Assembly (NCBI RefSeq): GCF_001578105.1
Contig: NZ_CP014275.1
Span: 1-64,000, forward strand
DNA length: 64,000 nucleotides
Direction: 5' to 3'
Source: Martelella sp. AD-3
GTDB lineage: Bacteria > Pseudomonadota > Alphaproteobacteria > Rhizobiales > Rhizobiaceae
The notes under the pieces were generated by a model. That model was not told where the DNA came from. It saw only the letters and a program-made list of their open reading frames with translations, and did not search any database. The translations under genes and the position numbers were made by a program. Below, in pieces: positions 1 to 9,226 of this stretch. Numbering within the stretch: position 1 is the first letter of the stretch; every line of letters begins with the position of its first letter.

Positions 1-154
1 CAAGGGAAACCGCCGCGCATTTCGTTACAAATCGGTAATCTGATTAAACGACCGGGCTTTTTCTGATGATCCTCCCGCGCGAAGCTTTGCGATTCGGCGG
101 TGAAATCCGGCTTGGCGATGGACCTTTTTTGCCGTCCGGGCTATGCATTCCAGC

Positions 155-3106
155 ATGAAAAAAGACGATCACCTTTTCCTTATCGACGGTTCCGGCTTCA
201 TCTTCCGGGCCTTCCATGCCCTGCCGCCGCTGACGCGCAAGTCTGACGGGCTGCCGGTCGGCGCCGTGTCCGGTTTCTGCAACATGCTGTGGAAGCTGCT
301 CACCTCGGCGCGCGACACATCGGTTGGCGTGACGCCGACCCATCTCGCGGTGATCTTCGATTATTCCTCGCAGACCTTCCGCAAGGAAATCTATCCAGAA
401 TACAAGGCTCATCGGCCGCCGCCGCCGGAGGATCTGGTGCCGCAGTTCTCGCTCATCCGCGAGGCGACGCGGGCCTTCAACCTGCCCTCAATCGAGATCG
501 AGGGCTATGAGGCCGACGACATCATCGCCACCTATGCGAAGATGGCGGTGGAGGCCGGCGGCGACGCCACCATCATATCCTCCGACAAGGATCTGATGCA
601 GCTCGTTGGCCCGAAGGTGCATATGTATGACGGCATGAAGGACCGGCAGATCGGCGTGCCGGAAGTGATCGAGAAATGGGGCGTGCCGCCGGAGAAGATG
701 ATCGACCTGCAGGCGCTCACCGGTGATTCGGTCGACAATGTTCCGGGCGTTCCGGGCATCGGCCCGAAGACGGCCGCGACCCTGCTGGAGGAATTCGGCG
801 ATCTCGACAACCTTCTGGAAAATGCCGAGACGATCAAGCAGAAGAAGCGCCGGGAAAACATCATCGCCAACAGGGAGCTCGTGCTGGTCTCGCGCAAGCT
901 GGTGACGCTGAAGCGCGATTGTCCTGTGGAGCTGCCGCTTGACGCGCTGGTGCTGGAAGAACAGGACGGGCCGAAGCTCGTTTCCTTCCTCAAGGCCATG
1001 GAGTTCAACTCGCTGACGCGGCGCGTCGCCGAGGCGACGGGCGCTGAAGCCGCGGAAATCGAACCGGTCTCCGTCACTGTGGAGTGGGGCGAGAAGGCCC
1101 ACGGGCCGGATCTCGATCCGGGCGAGGCTGCTTCCAGGGAAGACGAAAAGCCTGCGCCGGACAGCGGAGCCTCCGGGCCGGCTGCGCTCGCCGCCGCCCG
1201 TGCCGCCCGCTTTGCCGCGGTCCCGATCGATCGCTCCTCCTACGAGACGATCCGCGATCCCGAAACGCTTGAAGGCTGGATTGCAGCCGCGCGCGAAAAA
1301 GGGCTCTGCGCCTTCGACACCGAAACCACCTCGCTTGACGCCATGCAGGCCGAACTGGTCGGTTTTTCGCTGGCGCTTCATGACGAGGACGAGCCGGATG
1401 CCGGCAAGGCCGTGCGCGCGGCCTATGTGCCGCTCGCCCACAAGGCCGGCCAGGACGATCTTCTGGGCGGGGGGCTTGCCGATGGCCAGATCGATTTCGA
1501 TACGGCGCTGGCGGCGCTCAAGGGCCTGCTTGAGGACGAGGGCGTGCTGAAGATCGCCCAGAACCTCAAATATGACTATCTGGTGATGCTGCGCCATGGC
1601 ATCACGGTGAGGAATTTCGACGACACCATGCTGATCTCCTACGCGCTCGATTCCGGCATGGGCGCGCATGGCATGGACGCGCTTTCGGAACGCTGGCTCG
1701 GTCACCAGCCGATCCCCTACAAGGAGGTCGCAGGTTCCGGGCGCAATATGGTGACCTTCGATCATGTGGAGATCGACAGGGCGACGGCCTATGCGGCCGA
1801 AGATGCCGATGTGACGCTGAGGCTCTGGCTTGTGCTGAAGCCCCGCCTCGCCGCCGAACATGTCGCGACCGTCTATGAGCGGCTGGAACGTCCGCTTCTG
1901 CCGGTGCTCTCGCGCATGGAAGAGCGCGGCATCTCCGTCGACCGGCAGATCCTCTCCCGGCTTTCGGGCGAACTGGCGCAAAAGGCAGCTGGCCTTGAAG
2001 AGGAGATCTACGAGCTGGCCGGCGAAAAATTCAATATCGGCTCGCCCAAGCAGCTTGGCGATATTCTCTTCGGCAAGATGGGGCTTCCCGGCGGCAAGAA
2101 GACCAAGTCGGGACAATGGTCGACCGCCGTTCAGGTGCTCGATGATCTCGCCGCCCAGGGCATTCCGCTGCCAAGCCGGATTGTCGACTGGCGGCAGATG
2201 ACCAAGCTGAAATCGACCTATACGGATGCGCTGCCGGGCTATATCCACCCTCAGACCAGGCGCGTCCACACCTCCTATTCGCTGGCCGCGACCACGACCG
2301 GAAGGCTCGCCTCATCGGAGCCGAACCTGCAGAATATTCCGGTGAGAACGGCGGAAGGCCGCAAGATTCGAACCGCCTTCATCGCCAATCCGGGCCACAA
2401 GCTGCTGTCCGCCGATTACAGCCAGATCGAATTGCGCGTGCTTGCCCATGTGGCGGATATCGCGCAGCTGAAGCAGGCCTTTGCCGATGGCATCGACATT
2501 CACGCGATGACGGCGTCGGAAATGTTCGGCGTGCCGGTGGAGGGCATGCCGGGCGAAGTGCGCCGGCGGGCGAAAGCCATCAATTTCGGCATCATCTACG
2601 GCATTTCCGCCTTCGGCCTCGCCAACCAGCTCGGCATCGAGCGCTCGGAGGCCAGCGATTACATCAAGCGCTATTTCGAGCGCTTCCCCGGCATCAACGA
2701 CTATATGGAAGAAACCAAGGCCCAGGCGCGCGACAAGGGCTATGTCGAGACGATCTTTGGCCGGCGCATTCATTACCCCGAAATCAAGTCGTCGAACCAT
2801 CAGGTCCGCAGCTTCAACGAACGCGCCGCCATCAATGCGCCGATCCAGGGCTCGGCCGCCGATGTGATCCGCCGCGCGATGATCCGCATCGAGCCGGAAC
2901 TTGCCGCTGCAGGGCTTGGCGACAAGGCGAAGATGCTGCTGCAGGTGCATGACGAACTGATCTTCGAGGTCGAGGATGGGGCGGTCGATGAGGCGACAAG
3001 GCTGATCGTCGACGTCATGGAAAATGCCGCGATGCCGGCCGTTTCCATGGCCGTGCCGCTCAAGGTCGATGCCCGCGCCGCGCATAACTGGGACGAGGCG
3101 CATTGA
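155..3106 (+). CDS. polA: DNA polymerase I
   Basis: DNA polymerase I fills gaps in excision repair and removes RNA primers from Okazaki fragments. The 983-residue product has the full three-domain plan. A FEN-type 5'-3' exonuclease covers about residues 1-290, followed by an Ala/acid-rich linker near 300-355. A 3'-5' exonuclease covers about 360-570 with its acidic motifs present (DTE near 388, FDDT, AAEDAD), so proofreading is probably retained. The polymerase domain shows motif A (DYSQIELR near 754), motif B (RRAKAINFGIIYG near 803) and motif C (VHDE near 930). An in-frame ATG lies four codons upstream at 143. The ATG at 155 is preferred because it gives the MKKDDHLFLIDGSGFIFRAF start seen in relatives; neither ATG has a strong ribosome binding site. 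Confidence 0.97.
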   Translation: MKKDDHLFLIDGSGFIFRAFHALPPLTRKSDGLPVGAVSGFCNMLWKLLTSARDTSVGVTPTHLAVIFDYSSQTFRKEIYPEYKAHRPPPPEDLVPQFSLIREATRAFNLPSIEIEGYEADDIIATYAKMAVEAGGDATIISSDKDLMQLVGPKVHMYDGMKDRQIGVPEVIEKWGVPPEKMIDLQALTGDSVDNVPGVPGIGPKTAATLLEEFGDLDNLLENAETIKQKKRRENIIANRELVLVSRKLVTLKRDCPVELPLDALVLEEQDGPKLVSFLKAMEFNSLTRRVAEATGAEAAEIEPVSVTVEWGEKAHGPDLDPGEAASREDEKPAPDSGASGPAALAAARAARFAAVPIDRSSYETIRDPETLEGWIAAAREKGLCAFDTETTSLDAMQAELVGFSLALHDEDEPDAGKAVRAAYVPLAHKAGQDDLLGGGLADGQIDFDTALAALKGLLEDEGVLKIAQNLKYDYLVMLRHGITVRNFDDTMLISYALDSGMGAHGMDALSERWLGHQPIPYKEVAGSGRNMVTFDHVEIDRATAYAAEDADVTLRLWLVLKPRLAAEHVATVYERLERPLLPVLSRMEERGISVDRQILSRLSGELAQKAAGLEEEIYELAGEKFNIGSPKQLGDILFGKMGLPGGKKTKSGQWSTAVQVLDDLAAQGIPLPSRIVDWRQMTKLKSTYTDALPGYIHPQTRRVHTSYSLAATTTGRLASSEPNLQNIPVRTAEGRKIRTAFIANPGHKLLSADYSQIELRVLAHVADIAQLKQAFADGIDIHAMTASEMFGVPVEGMPGEVRRRAKAINFGIIYGISAFGLANQLGIERSEASDYIKRYFERFPGINDYMEETKAQARDKGYVETIFGRRIHYPEIKSSNHQVRSFNERAAINAPIQGSAADVIRRAMIRIEPELAAAGLGDKAKMLLQVHDELIFEVEDGAVDEATRLIVDVMENAAMPAVSMAVPLKVDARAAHNWDEAH

Positions 3107-3144
3107 GTGCGCGGACCAGGCTCGTTTATGGAAAAGGATATCAG

Positions 3145-3489
3145 ATGAACCCGGCGCTGGCCGCCTATGGCGCTCTTGGAATTGCGATCGTCTGCGAGGT
3201 GATCGGTTCGACGCTTCTGCAGAAATCCTACGGCTTCACCCGTCTTCTGCCGACGATCGGCGTGGCGGTGTTCTACCTCATCGCCTTCTTTTGCCTGTCG
3301 CAGGCGCTGAAGACGATCCCGCTCGGCGTGGCTTATGCCATCTGGGCCGGTCTCGGCATCGTGCTGACGGCCGCCGTCAGCGTGCTCGTCCTGCGCCAGA
3401 ATCTCGATATCGCCGCCTGGGTCGGGATCGCGATGATTGTCGGCGGCGTGGTGGTGATGAACCTCTTCTCAAACGCCGCCGGACACTGA
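3145..3489 (+). CDS. SMR-family multidrug efflux protein (EmrE-like)
   Basis: A 114-residue, four-helix inner-membrane protein of the small multidrug resistance family. These act as dimers that exchange protons for cationic drugs or quaternary ammonium compounds. The membrane-embedded glutamate needed for transport is present (E18 in IVCEVIGST), as are the GFTRLLP loop and the AYAIWAGLGIVL segment typical of EmrE rather than the Gdx guanidinium exporters. The start at 3145 has AAAAGGA upstream. An in-frame start at 3103 overlaps the polA end and would add a non-family N-terminus. The substrate cannot be told from the sequence. Confidence 0.9.
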   Translation: MNPALAAYGALGIAIVCEVIGSTLLQKSYGFTRLLPTIGVAVFYLIAFFCLSQALKTIPLGVAYAIWAGLGIVLTAAVSVLVLRQNLDIAAWVGIAMIVGGVVVMNLFSNAAGH

Positions 3490-3493
3490 AGCT

Positions 3494-4051
3494 TCAGGCG
3501 AGACTGTCCCGGATCACCCGCACCAGCATTTCGCCGGCCTCGGCGAGTGCGCCTGAATTGTCGATGTTGACGACATCGAAATCGCCATGGACGTCCATGG
3601 TCGATCGGGCGAGGCGTTCGAGGATTTCCTCACGGCTCTCGCGTCCGCGCGCCTGAAGGCGTTCGGCCCGGATTTCCGGCCTTGCGGTGACATTGACCAC
3701 GGTCATCGCGGCAAAGACCTTGTCAAACAGCGATAGCGCCGGGCGTGAACCATTGGCAATGGCGACGCCGCCTGACTCCACAAAGGCGCGATGCTCGGCG
3801 GGGATACCGTATTCCAGTCCGTGAGCCGCCCAGGTCACGGCAAAGCCGCCGGCGTCCCGTGCGGCGGCAAAGGCTTCCGGCGTCATCGAGGCATGGTCTT
3901 CCGTCGCGCCATCGCAGGGGCGTGTGATGACCCGGCGGACGAAGCGAACATTCGGGTGGCCGGAAAAGGCGGTTTTCGCGTAGCCGATCAGGCTGTCCTT
4001 GCCTGCGCCGCTCGGGCCGACGACGACGATGATCCTGCCGGTCGTGCCCAT
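3494..4051 (-). CDS. phnN: ribose 1,5-bisphosphokinase PhnN
   Basis: PhnN phosphorylates ribose 1,5-bisphosphate to PRPP, the salvage step after carbon-phosphorus lyase has cleaved a phosphonate. The 185-residue protein is a guanylate-kinase-like P-loop enzyme with its Walker A motif GPSGAGKDS at residues 12-20 and the RVITRP strand that follows in the family. It is the last gene of a leftward set; phnM ends only 3 nt before its ATG, so the two are surely co-transcribed. It converges on the exporter gene to its left with a gap of 4 nt and no visible terminator. Confidence 0.93.
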   Translation of the reverse strand: MGTTGRIIVVVGPSGAGKDSLIGYAKTAFSGHPNVRFVRRVITRPCDGATEDHASMTPEAFAAARDAGGFAVTWAAHGLEYGIPAEHRAFVESGGVAIANGSRPALSLFDKVFAAMTVVNVTARPEIRAERLQARGRESREEILERLARSTMDVHGDFDVVNIDNSGALAEAGEMLVRVIRDSLA

Positions 4052-4054
4052 GCG

Positions 4055-5197
4055 TCAGGCCACGCGCTTTCCCGCCCGCAGGACGGCGCGCACGACCGGC
4101 ACGTCCCCGGTGGGCCGGACGCGGACGAGATCGGCGCGCAGGCCCGGCGCGATGCGGCCGCGATCGTCAAGGCCGGCGGCTTTCGCCGGCGTTGCCGTCA
4201 CCATGGCAATGGCCCGGGGCAGCGAGACCCCGGCTTCCTCGTCGCCGGCAAGGATGAAGGGCGCGTGTAACAGGCTGAAGGGCACGTAATCCGACGACAG
4301 CACGTCGAGCACGCCGGCTGCCGCCAGGTCGCGCGCGGCGATGTTGCCGGAATGGGACTTGCCGCGCACGACGTTCGGTCCTCCCATCAGCACCGAGAGC
4401 CCGGCTGCGTGCGAGGCCTTCGCCGCTTCGAAGCTTGTCGGAAATTCCGCGATCCGCACGCCAAGCCCAATGGCTTCTTGAACATGTGCTACCGTCGCAT
4501 CATCATGGCTGGCGATCGAGATGCCGTTCTTCGAACAGTGATCGGCAATCATCCTGCGATGCTTATCGGCATAGGCCTCGGAGGCGGCCTGCCGGCGGGC
4601 GATGAAGCGCTCGAAGGCGTCGTCGTCAAGATCGCGCTTGGGCTTGTAATAGCGCCGGTACTGCTGGATGTCGGCAAACTGCCGCTGACCCGGCGCGTGG
4701 TCCATCATCGAGGCCAGGCGCACATGCGGCTCTTTCTCGAAGGTGGCGAAATGCTCCATGACATTGGCGGCGGAGACCTCGCATCGCAAGTGCAGGAAGT
4801 GCTGCGCCTTGAGCCGGTCTTCCCGTTCGGCGCCGATGATCGCGTCCGCCATGGCGCGCATCTCGCCCGCCTCGAAACCGTCGGTGTCGTCGGAGCCCAT
4901 GCGCAGGCAATCGAAGACGGTTGTGATGCCCGAGGCCGCGACCTGCGCGTCATGCGCCTGGATCGCGGCGGTCTTGTTCCAGCGCACCCCGGGACGCGGC
5001 GCATAATGGCCTTCCAGGTGGTCGGTATGGAGCTCGACGAGACCGGGGATCAGAAGGTCGCCGCCGAAATCCTCCCCGGCGCCGACATTGCCTTCGGAAA
5101 TCTCGGCGATCTCTCCGTCGCGGATCACAAGCGTGCCGTCGACAACCCTGTCCTCAAGCACGATCCGGGCATTGGTGAAAACGGTTTCGGTGCTCAT
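4055..5197 (-). CDS. phnM: alpha-D-ribose 1-methylphosphonate 5-triphosphate diphosphatase PhnM
   Basis: PhnM removes pyrophosphate from the triphosphorylated ribose-phosphonate intermediate of the C-P lyase pathway. The product is a 380-residue amidohydrolase-fold protein. The metal-binding signature HTDHLEGH is at residues 57-64, followed by the PRPGVRW element specific to PhnM. Later metal-ligand regions (SIASHDD and LSSDYVP) are present. The start at 5197 overlaps the stop of the upstream gene in an ATGA, pointing to translational coupling; the longer in-frame form would run into that gene. The C-P lyase core (phnGHIJ) is not in this window, so this is a satellite part of the pathway. Confidence 0.94.
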   Translation of the reverse strand: MSTETVFTNARIVLEDRVVDGTLVIRDGEIAEISEGNVGAGEDFGGDLLIPGLVELHTDHLEGHYAPRPGVRWNKTAAIQAHDAQVAASGITTVFDCLRMGSDDTDGFEAGEMRAMADAIIGAEREDRLKAQHFLHLRCEVSAANVMEHFATFEKEPHVRLASMMDHAPGQRQFADIQQYRRYYKPKRDLDDDAFERFIARRQAASEAYADKHRRMIADHCSKNGISIASHDDATVAHVQEAIGLGVRIAEFPTSFEAAKASHAAGLSVLMGGPNVVRGKSHSGNIAARDLAAAGVLDVLSSDYVPFSLLHAPFILAGDEEAGVSLPRAIAMVTATPAKAAGLDDRGRIAPGLRADLVRVRPTGDVPVVRAVLRAGKRVA

Positions 5198-5898
5198 GCC
5201 TCTTGCTCGCTCACGCCGGAGAGCGGCTGCCACCGCCTGATGGTGAAGGGCGCGCCGCGCCGCTCCTCGACAAACAGGCCGAGACCGCCGATCTCGAGCG
5301 GCTTGCCGGTATAGGGACCGAAATAATCCTGGACCGCCGTTTCGATCACATGCGTATCGGTGCCGGTCACCGGGCCTGTCAACGTCATGTGAAAACGGAA
5401 TTCGTCGAAGACGTAAGGATAGCCCCAGCGGATCATGTTGTCGCGCTGGGCCTCGGTCAGCGTCTCGGGCTTGCGCCGCGCGATCTCGTCATTCAGAAGC
5501 GGCGCGCGCATCGGCTCGAAATGCTCGACGACATCGGCGGCAAAGGCCTGCAGCTCTGCGTATTCGCTGGCCGGCATGAGGGCGTAGAACTTGCCGAGCT
5601 GTCCGAGCGTGATTTCGGGAATGGTAACCGGCCTGCGGTTGCGGCAGAACACGTCGAAGGTCGCCTCAAGCGCCGACGGCGAGATGTTTTCCGCCAGGCG
5701 AAATGGCGCCTTCATGGTCGCGTGAAAGCCGTAGCGGGCGGCAGCCGCCGTCACCGCGCTCATGCGTCCGGCAGGAAGCGCGATATTGTCGGGGTAGGGG
5801 CGTTCCTCGCCCGAAAAAGCGTCATAGCCCAGCCAGCGGCTGGCGGCGACGGTCAGCGGATCGTCTGCGGGGGGCGTGAAATAAATGGCGTATCGCAA
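5194..5898 (-). CDS. DUF1045 phosphonate-operon protein, 2H phosphoesterase-like
   Basis: A 234-residue protein of the DUF1045 / phosphonate-operon-associated family, found beside C-P lyase genes. It carries two His-x-Thr motifs, HAT at 59-61 and HMT at 170-172, which is the active-site signature of the 2H phosphoesterase superfamily. A role on a cyclic or 2'-phosphate ribose intermediate is therefore likely but not shown. The start is taken as TTG at 5898: it gives the family start (x-RYAIYFTPP) and has GAGGAA five or six bases upstream. Upstream in-frame ATGs would overlap fosX. The stop overlaps the phnM start. Confidence 0.85.
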   Translation of the reverse strand: MRYAIYFTPPADDPLTVAASRWLGYDAFSGEERPYPDNIALPAGRMSAVTAAAARYGFHATMKAPFRLAENISPSALEATFDVFCRNRRPVTIPEITLGQLGKFYALMPASEYAELQAFAADVVEHFEPMRAPLLNDEIARRKPETLTEAQRDNMIRWGYPYVFDEFRFHMTLTGPVTGTDTHVIETAVQDYFGPYTGKPLEIGGLGLFVEERRGAPFTIRRWQPLSGVSEQEA

Positions 5899-5912
5899 AC
5901 CGATTTCCTCGG
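5890..5912 (-). promoter_or_regulatory. Shine-Dalgarno site deciding a TTG start
   Basis: On the minus strand GAGGAA lies a few bases before the TTG at 5898. No ATG or GTG in this frame is near the family N-terminus, so the ribosome binding site decides a TTG start for the DUF1045 gene. A TTG start often lowers translation, which would keep this product below its operon partners. Confidence 0.6.
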
Positions 5913-6034
5913 ACAAGACCTTGAGTATGAAGTCGAACGTGACGGGATTCGCCAGCCTTTGCAAGCCGGACGAACCCTCAAAGCAATGAATGCCAAAGGC
6001 GGGCAGGATGTTCCGTCTTCGGCAATTTACCATC

Positions 6035-6451
6035 TTATCTCGGTTCGCTGTCGGCCGCATAGCGCCGGAGCCGTTGCTCAAGCGTGCCGGTATGAAGCTC
6101 GAAAAGGTGGTTGTCGTCATCGTGGAAATAGAGCGACCGGCCTTCGCCTTCAACGCGCGGGCGCGGCGGAAGGAGATCGAGGCCGAGCTTGTCAATGCGT
6201 GCGCGATAGCGGTCGAAGTCCTCCTCGGCAATCTTGAAGGCGATGTGATTGTAGCTGCGCGCGGGAAGGGGATCGCCTTTCATGATCGCCACCCATATAT
6301 CGCCGATCAGGAAGAATTTCTCCTCGGAGAGCGAGAAGGTGTGGTCGCCGCTCGCATAGACTTGCTTCGCATCGAAGACGCCTTCCAGAATGCGGCTCAT
6401 GCGTTCAAGGTCGGAGACGATGAATGTCATGTGTGAAAGGCCTTCAATCAT
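6035..6451 (-). CDS. fosX: fosfomycin resistance hydrolase FosX
   Basis: FosX is a Mn-dependent VOC-superfamily enzyme that adds water to the epoxide of fosfomycin. The 138-residue product keeps the family's metal ligands at standard positions (H7, H69, E118) and the general base E44, which separates FosX from the thiol-transferring FosA and FosB. The start at 6451 has GGGGA six bases upstream; an upstream ATG in the same frame lacks this spacing. It lies 136 nt before the DUF1045-phnM-phnN set on the same strand. That matches the known pairing of FosX with phosphonate genes in rhizobia such as Mesorhizobium. Activity on fosfomycin is inferred from the residues; many chromosomal FosX proteins are weak. 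Confidence 0.88.
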   Translation of the reverse strand: MIEGLSHMTFIVSDLERMSRILEGVFDAKQVYASGDHTFSLSEEKFFLIGDIWVAIMKGDPLPARSYNHIAFKIAEEDFDRYRARIDKLGLDLLPPRPRVEGEGRSLYFHDDDNHLFELHTGTLEQRLRRYAADSEPR

Positions 6452-6490
6452 CGGCATTCCCCTTTTTTGTTGCGTGCCAGCCATTCCTGA

Positions 6491-6521
6491 AAAACAAAAA
6501 GGGCGATCCGAAGACCGCCCT
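6491..6521 (-). terminator. rho-independent terminator of gpmA
   Basis: On the minus strand a seven-pair stem (GGGCGGT / ATCGCCC, one G-U pair) is closed by a CTTCGG loop of the stable UUCG type and followed by TTTTTGTTTTT. It lies between the gpmA stop and fosX, so fosX probably has its own promoter close to its start. Confidence 0.85.
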
Positions 6522-6547
6522 CAAATTCCGCCGGAGATGGGCCCTGC

Positions 6548-7183
6548 TCAGTGCGCGCCGGACATGTCGCCGAGGACTTTCTTGTCCGCGACGGTGGAAT
6601 CGGCGTTGAGCGTGTAGACCATCGGCACGCCGGTGGCGAGGTTGAGCTTCAGGATCTCCTCCTGGCTCAGGCGGTCGAGCACCATGACGAGGGCGCGCAG
6701 CGAGTTGCCGTGGGCGGCGACCAGCACCTTTTCTCCGCGCAAAACGCGCGGCAGGATTTCCTGCATGTAATAGGGCCACACGCGCGCGCCGGTGTCCTTC
6801 AGGCTCTCGCCGCCGGGCGGGGGCACGTCATAGGACCGGCGCCAGATATGGACCTGTTCCTCGCCCCATTTCTCGCGGGCGTCATCCTTGTTGAGACCGG
6901 CGAGATCGCCATAGTCGCGCTCGTTCAGCGCCTGATCCCGGATTGTTTCGAGATCGGCCTGGCCGACCTCGTCGAGGACCAGTTTGCAGGTGTGCTGGGC
7001 GCGCGTCAGGGCCGAGGTGAAGGCGATATCGAACTTCATGCCCGCTTCGGCGAGCGCCTTGCCGCCGGCGGTGGCTTCCTTGATGCCGAGCTCGGTCAGG
7101 TCCGGGTCCTTCCAGCCGGTGAAAAGGTTCTTCAGGTTCCATTCGCTTTGGCCGTGACGCACGAGAACCAGTGTTCCGCTCAT
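6548..7183 (-). CDS. gpmA: 2,3-bisphosphoglycerate-dependent phosphoglycerate mutase
   Basis: Interconverts 3- and 2-phosphoglycerate in glycolysis and gluconeogenesis. The 211-residue length is the short form common in alphaproteobacteria. The phosphohistidine motif RHG is at 9-11 ([10 protein letters not shown]). The catalytic glutamate region [15 protein letters not shown] and the second histidine in AAHGNSLRA are present. It follows dapB by 27 nt on the same strand, so the two probably share a transcript ending at the strong hairpin to its left. Confidence 0.95.
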   Translation of the reverse strand: MSGTLVLVRHGQSEWNLKNLFTGWKDPDLTELGIKEATAGGKALAEAGMKFDIAFTSALTRAQHTCKLVLDEVGQADLETIRDQALNERDYGDLAGLNKDDAREKWGEEQVHIWRRSYDVPPPGGESLKDTGARVWPYYMQEILPRVLRGEKVLVAAHGNSLRALVMVLDRLSQEEILKLNLATGVPMVYTLNADSTVADKKVLGDMSGAH

Positions 7184-7210
7184 GACAGTCTTCCTTCGTC
7201 AGATCTTGGG

Positions 7211-8038
7211 TTAATGTGTTTTCGAAAGCCCGAGCACGTCGAGCATGGAATATAGCCCTGGTTTTTGGTCCGCGCCCCAAAGGGCCGCCTGAACCGCGCC
7301 GCGGGCGAAGATCGAACGATCGGTTGCCTTGTGGGAGAGGCTGACCGTTTCGCCTTCGCCGGCCAGAAGAACGGAGTGCTCGCCGACCACGGAACCGCCG
7401 CGCAGCGTGGCAAAACCGATCGTGCCTTCCGCGCGCGGGCCGGTATGCCCGTCGCGCACCTTCACGGCATTCTCCTTCAGCGAAATGCCGCGACCTTCGG
7501 CCGCCGCCTCGCCCAGAAGAAGGGCCGTGCCGGACGGCGCGTCGACCTTGTGACGGTGATGCATCTCGAGAACCTCGATATCCCAGCCCTTTGCCGAAAG
7601 CGCTGCGGCTGCCTGCTTGACCAGTTCGCCAAGCAGGTTGACGCCCAGAGACATGTTTCCGGACTTGACGATACGGGCATGGCGGGCGGCCGCCTTGATC
7701 TGGGTCTCGTCATCCTCCGAAAACCCGGTCGTGCCGATCACATGGACGATGCGCGCCTGTGCCGCGAGCCCGGCATATTCGACCGATGCAGCGGGAACGG
7801 TGAAATCGAGCACGCCCTCGGCATCGACAAAGGCCTTCAGCGGATCGTCGGTTACCGGCACGCCGAGCGCGCCGACGCCTGCCAGTTCTCCGGCGTCCTT
7901 GCCGAGCGCGGGGCTTTCCGGACGGTCGACGGCGGCGTGAAGGACCGCGCCCTCGGTTTCGCTGATCACACGGATGAGGGTCTGTCCCATCCGTCCGCTG
8001 GCGCCCACGACGACGAGTTTCATTGCCGGACTGGTCAT
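7211..8038 (-). CDS. dapB: 4-hydroxy-tetrahydrodipicolinate reductase
   Basis: DapB reduces 4-hydroxy-tetrahydrodipicolinate with NAD(P)H in the diaminopimelate/lysine pathway. The 275-residue protein has the Rossmann motif GASGRMG at 12-18 and the signature [15 protein letters not shown] with the catalytic His pair and Lys. The start at 8038 (MTSPAMKL) has AGGAAG upstream; a second Met five codons later is possible. The open frame continues much further upstream but codes for no recognisable protein there. Two other steps of the pathway, lysC and dapF, occur elsewhere in the window. Confidence 0.95.
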   Translation of the reverse strand: MTSPAMKLVVVGASGRMGQTLIRVISETEGAVLHAAVDRPESPALGKDAGELAGVGALGVPVTDDPLKAFVDAEGVLDFTVPAASVEYAGLAAQARIVHVIGTTGFSEDDETQIKAAARHARIVKSGNMSLGVNLLGELVKQAAAALSAKGWDIEVLEMHHRHKVDAPSGTALLLGEAAAEGRGISLKENAVKVRDGHTGPRAEGTIGFATLRGGSVVGEHSVLLAGEGETVSLSHKATDRSIFARGAVQAALWGADQKPGLYSMLDVLGLSKTH

Positions 8039-8136
8039 GCTTCTTCCTGATATTGCTTCAGATCTGTTTGCGCCGCGCTGAACGCGCGGCGAAGTCAGTG
8101 AGACCTTATTGGAAGCGCTCGCGGATGAAAAGAGCA

Positions 8137-8164
8137 TGGCGCATCGGTTGTCGCTGATGCGCCA
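8137..8164 (-). terminator. hairpin after the short-chain dehydrogenase, possible terminator
   Basis: A nine-pair perfect stem (TGGCGCATC / GATGCGCCA) with a ten-base loop lies 12 nt past the stop of the dehydrogenase gene. On the minus strand it is followed by only TGCTCTTTTC, so it is a weak intrinsic terminator at best. Confidence 0.4.
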
Positions 8165-8175
8165 GGCAAAGGTCC

Positions 8176-9036
8176 CTAGATGTATTTCAGGAAGGAAAGG
8201 TCCGCGTTCCCGCAATCGGTCGAGCGGCTCACGCTCTCCCATGTTTCCGCTTCCTTCCGGCGGCCCTCTTCGGCCTTTTTCAGCAGCTCCACCGCGTCGC
8301 TTCCCAGGAGAAGGTGTTCGGGAACGTCGCTCCGCTCCGCAAGATCGAGAATGATGCCGGCGATCTTGTCGGGGTCGCCGATCTCGTTGCCGACGACCTG
8401 TTCGAGAGCCGCCTTCATTGCGCCCATGGCAGGGGCATAGTCTTCCATCAGCCCGGGCGCATCGCCGCGAGCGATCTGGCCCCATTCGGTCCGCATGCCG
8501 CCGGGTTCGACCGAAACCGCCCTGATGCCGAGATGACGGGTTTCCTTGGCGATGATCTCTGAAAAGCCGCTGACGGCCCATTTCGCCGATTGATAGGCGG
8601 CCATGCCCGGCCCGGTCATGCGTCCGCCGACCGACGAGATGTTGATGATGTGACCGGACCGCTGGAGCCGCATCACGGGAAGGACGGCGCGGGTCATGTT
8701 GACCACGCCGAAGAAATTGGTCTCGACCTGGGCCCGGAAATGGTCCGGATCGGTCTGTTCGAAGGGCGCGAAATGGCCGAAACCGGCGTTGTTGACCAGG
8801 ACGTCGAGCCGGCCGAACGTATCGGCGGCAAAATCGACCGCGGCCTGGGCTGCCGTCGGGTCGGCCACGTCGAGCGCGAAGGTCGCGACGCGATCGCCGA
8901 ATTCCGCGCGGAGCGGCGTGAGCCGGTCCGGATTGCGTGCGGTGGCGACAAGCCGGTCGCCGGCTTCCAGCACGGCTCTTGCGATGTGAAGCCCGAGGCC
9001 ACGGGCGCTACCGGTGATAAGCCAGACTTTGGACAT
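8176..9036 (-). CDS. short-chain dehydrogenase/reductase
   Basis: A 286-residue classical SDR, an NAD(P)-dependent oxidoreductase of unknown substrate. The cofactor motif TGSARGLG is at 8-15, the NNAG motif follows, and the catalytic Ser-Tyr-Lys are in ISSVGGR and YQSAK. The start at 9036 is fixed by AGGAGAAG seven bases upstream. The gene lies 190 nt downstream of a TetR-type regulator on the same strand. An operator-like sequence nearly identical to one before the regulator sits just upstream of its start, so it is the likely target of that regulator. Confidence 0.88.
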   Translation of the reverse strand: MSKVWLITGSARGLGLHIARAVLEAGDRLVATARNPDRLTPLRAEFGDRVATFALDVADPTAAQAAVDFAADTFGRLDVLVNNAGFGHFAPFEQTDPDHFRAQVETNFFGVVNMTRAVLPVMRLQRSGHIINISSVGGRMTGPGMAAYQSAKWAVSGFSEIIAKETRHLGIRAVSVEPGGMRTEWGQIARGDAPGLMEDYAPAMGAMKAALEQVVGNEIGDPDKIAGIILDLAERSDVPEHLLLGSDAVELLKKAEEGRRKEAETWESVSRSTDCGNADLSFLKYI

Positions 9037-9058
9037 TGTACTTCTCCTGTTAAATAAG

Positions 9059-9072
9059 TGATTAGGCACTCA
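9059..9072. promoter_or_regulatory. probable TetR operator before the dehydrogenase
   Basis: TGATTAGGCACTCA lies 22 nt upstream of the dehydrogenase ATG. Together with the next three bases it matches the sequence before the tetR gene at 15 of 17 positions (TGAKTAGKCACTCATTA). The half-sites are TGATT and ACTCA with a four-base spacer. Confidence 0.6.
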
Positions 9073-9226
9073 TTATTCTTGACGATGTTTCGGGCGTTCC
9101 GTCCCGATTGGGTTCCGGCAAGGCCGGAGGCTTGGCCGACCTCGGTCGGGTTCATACGTCGCTGTCGCCAACGGCGTAATGGCGGATGGTTTCGGGCGCA
9201 GGAAGCGGCCTCTATCGGCGATGCCG

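Noticed and set aside
488..2269. A 593-codon minus-strand frame across polA
   Set aside because: Antisense to well-conserved DNA polymerase I sequence; no family features and no ribosome binding site.
6035..6231. N-terminal extension of the DUF1045 protein into fosX
   Set aside because: The region is antisense-phase sequence of fosX on the same strand; the family start and ribosome site are at the TTG 5898.
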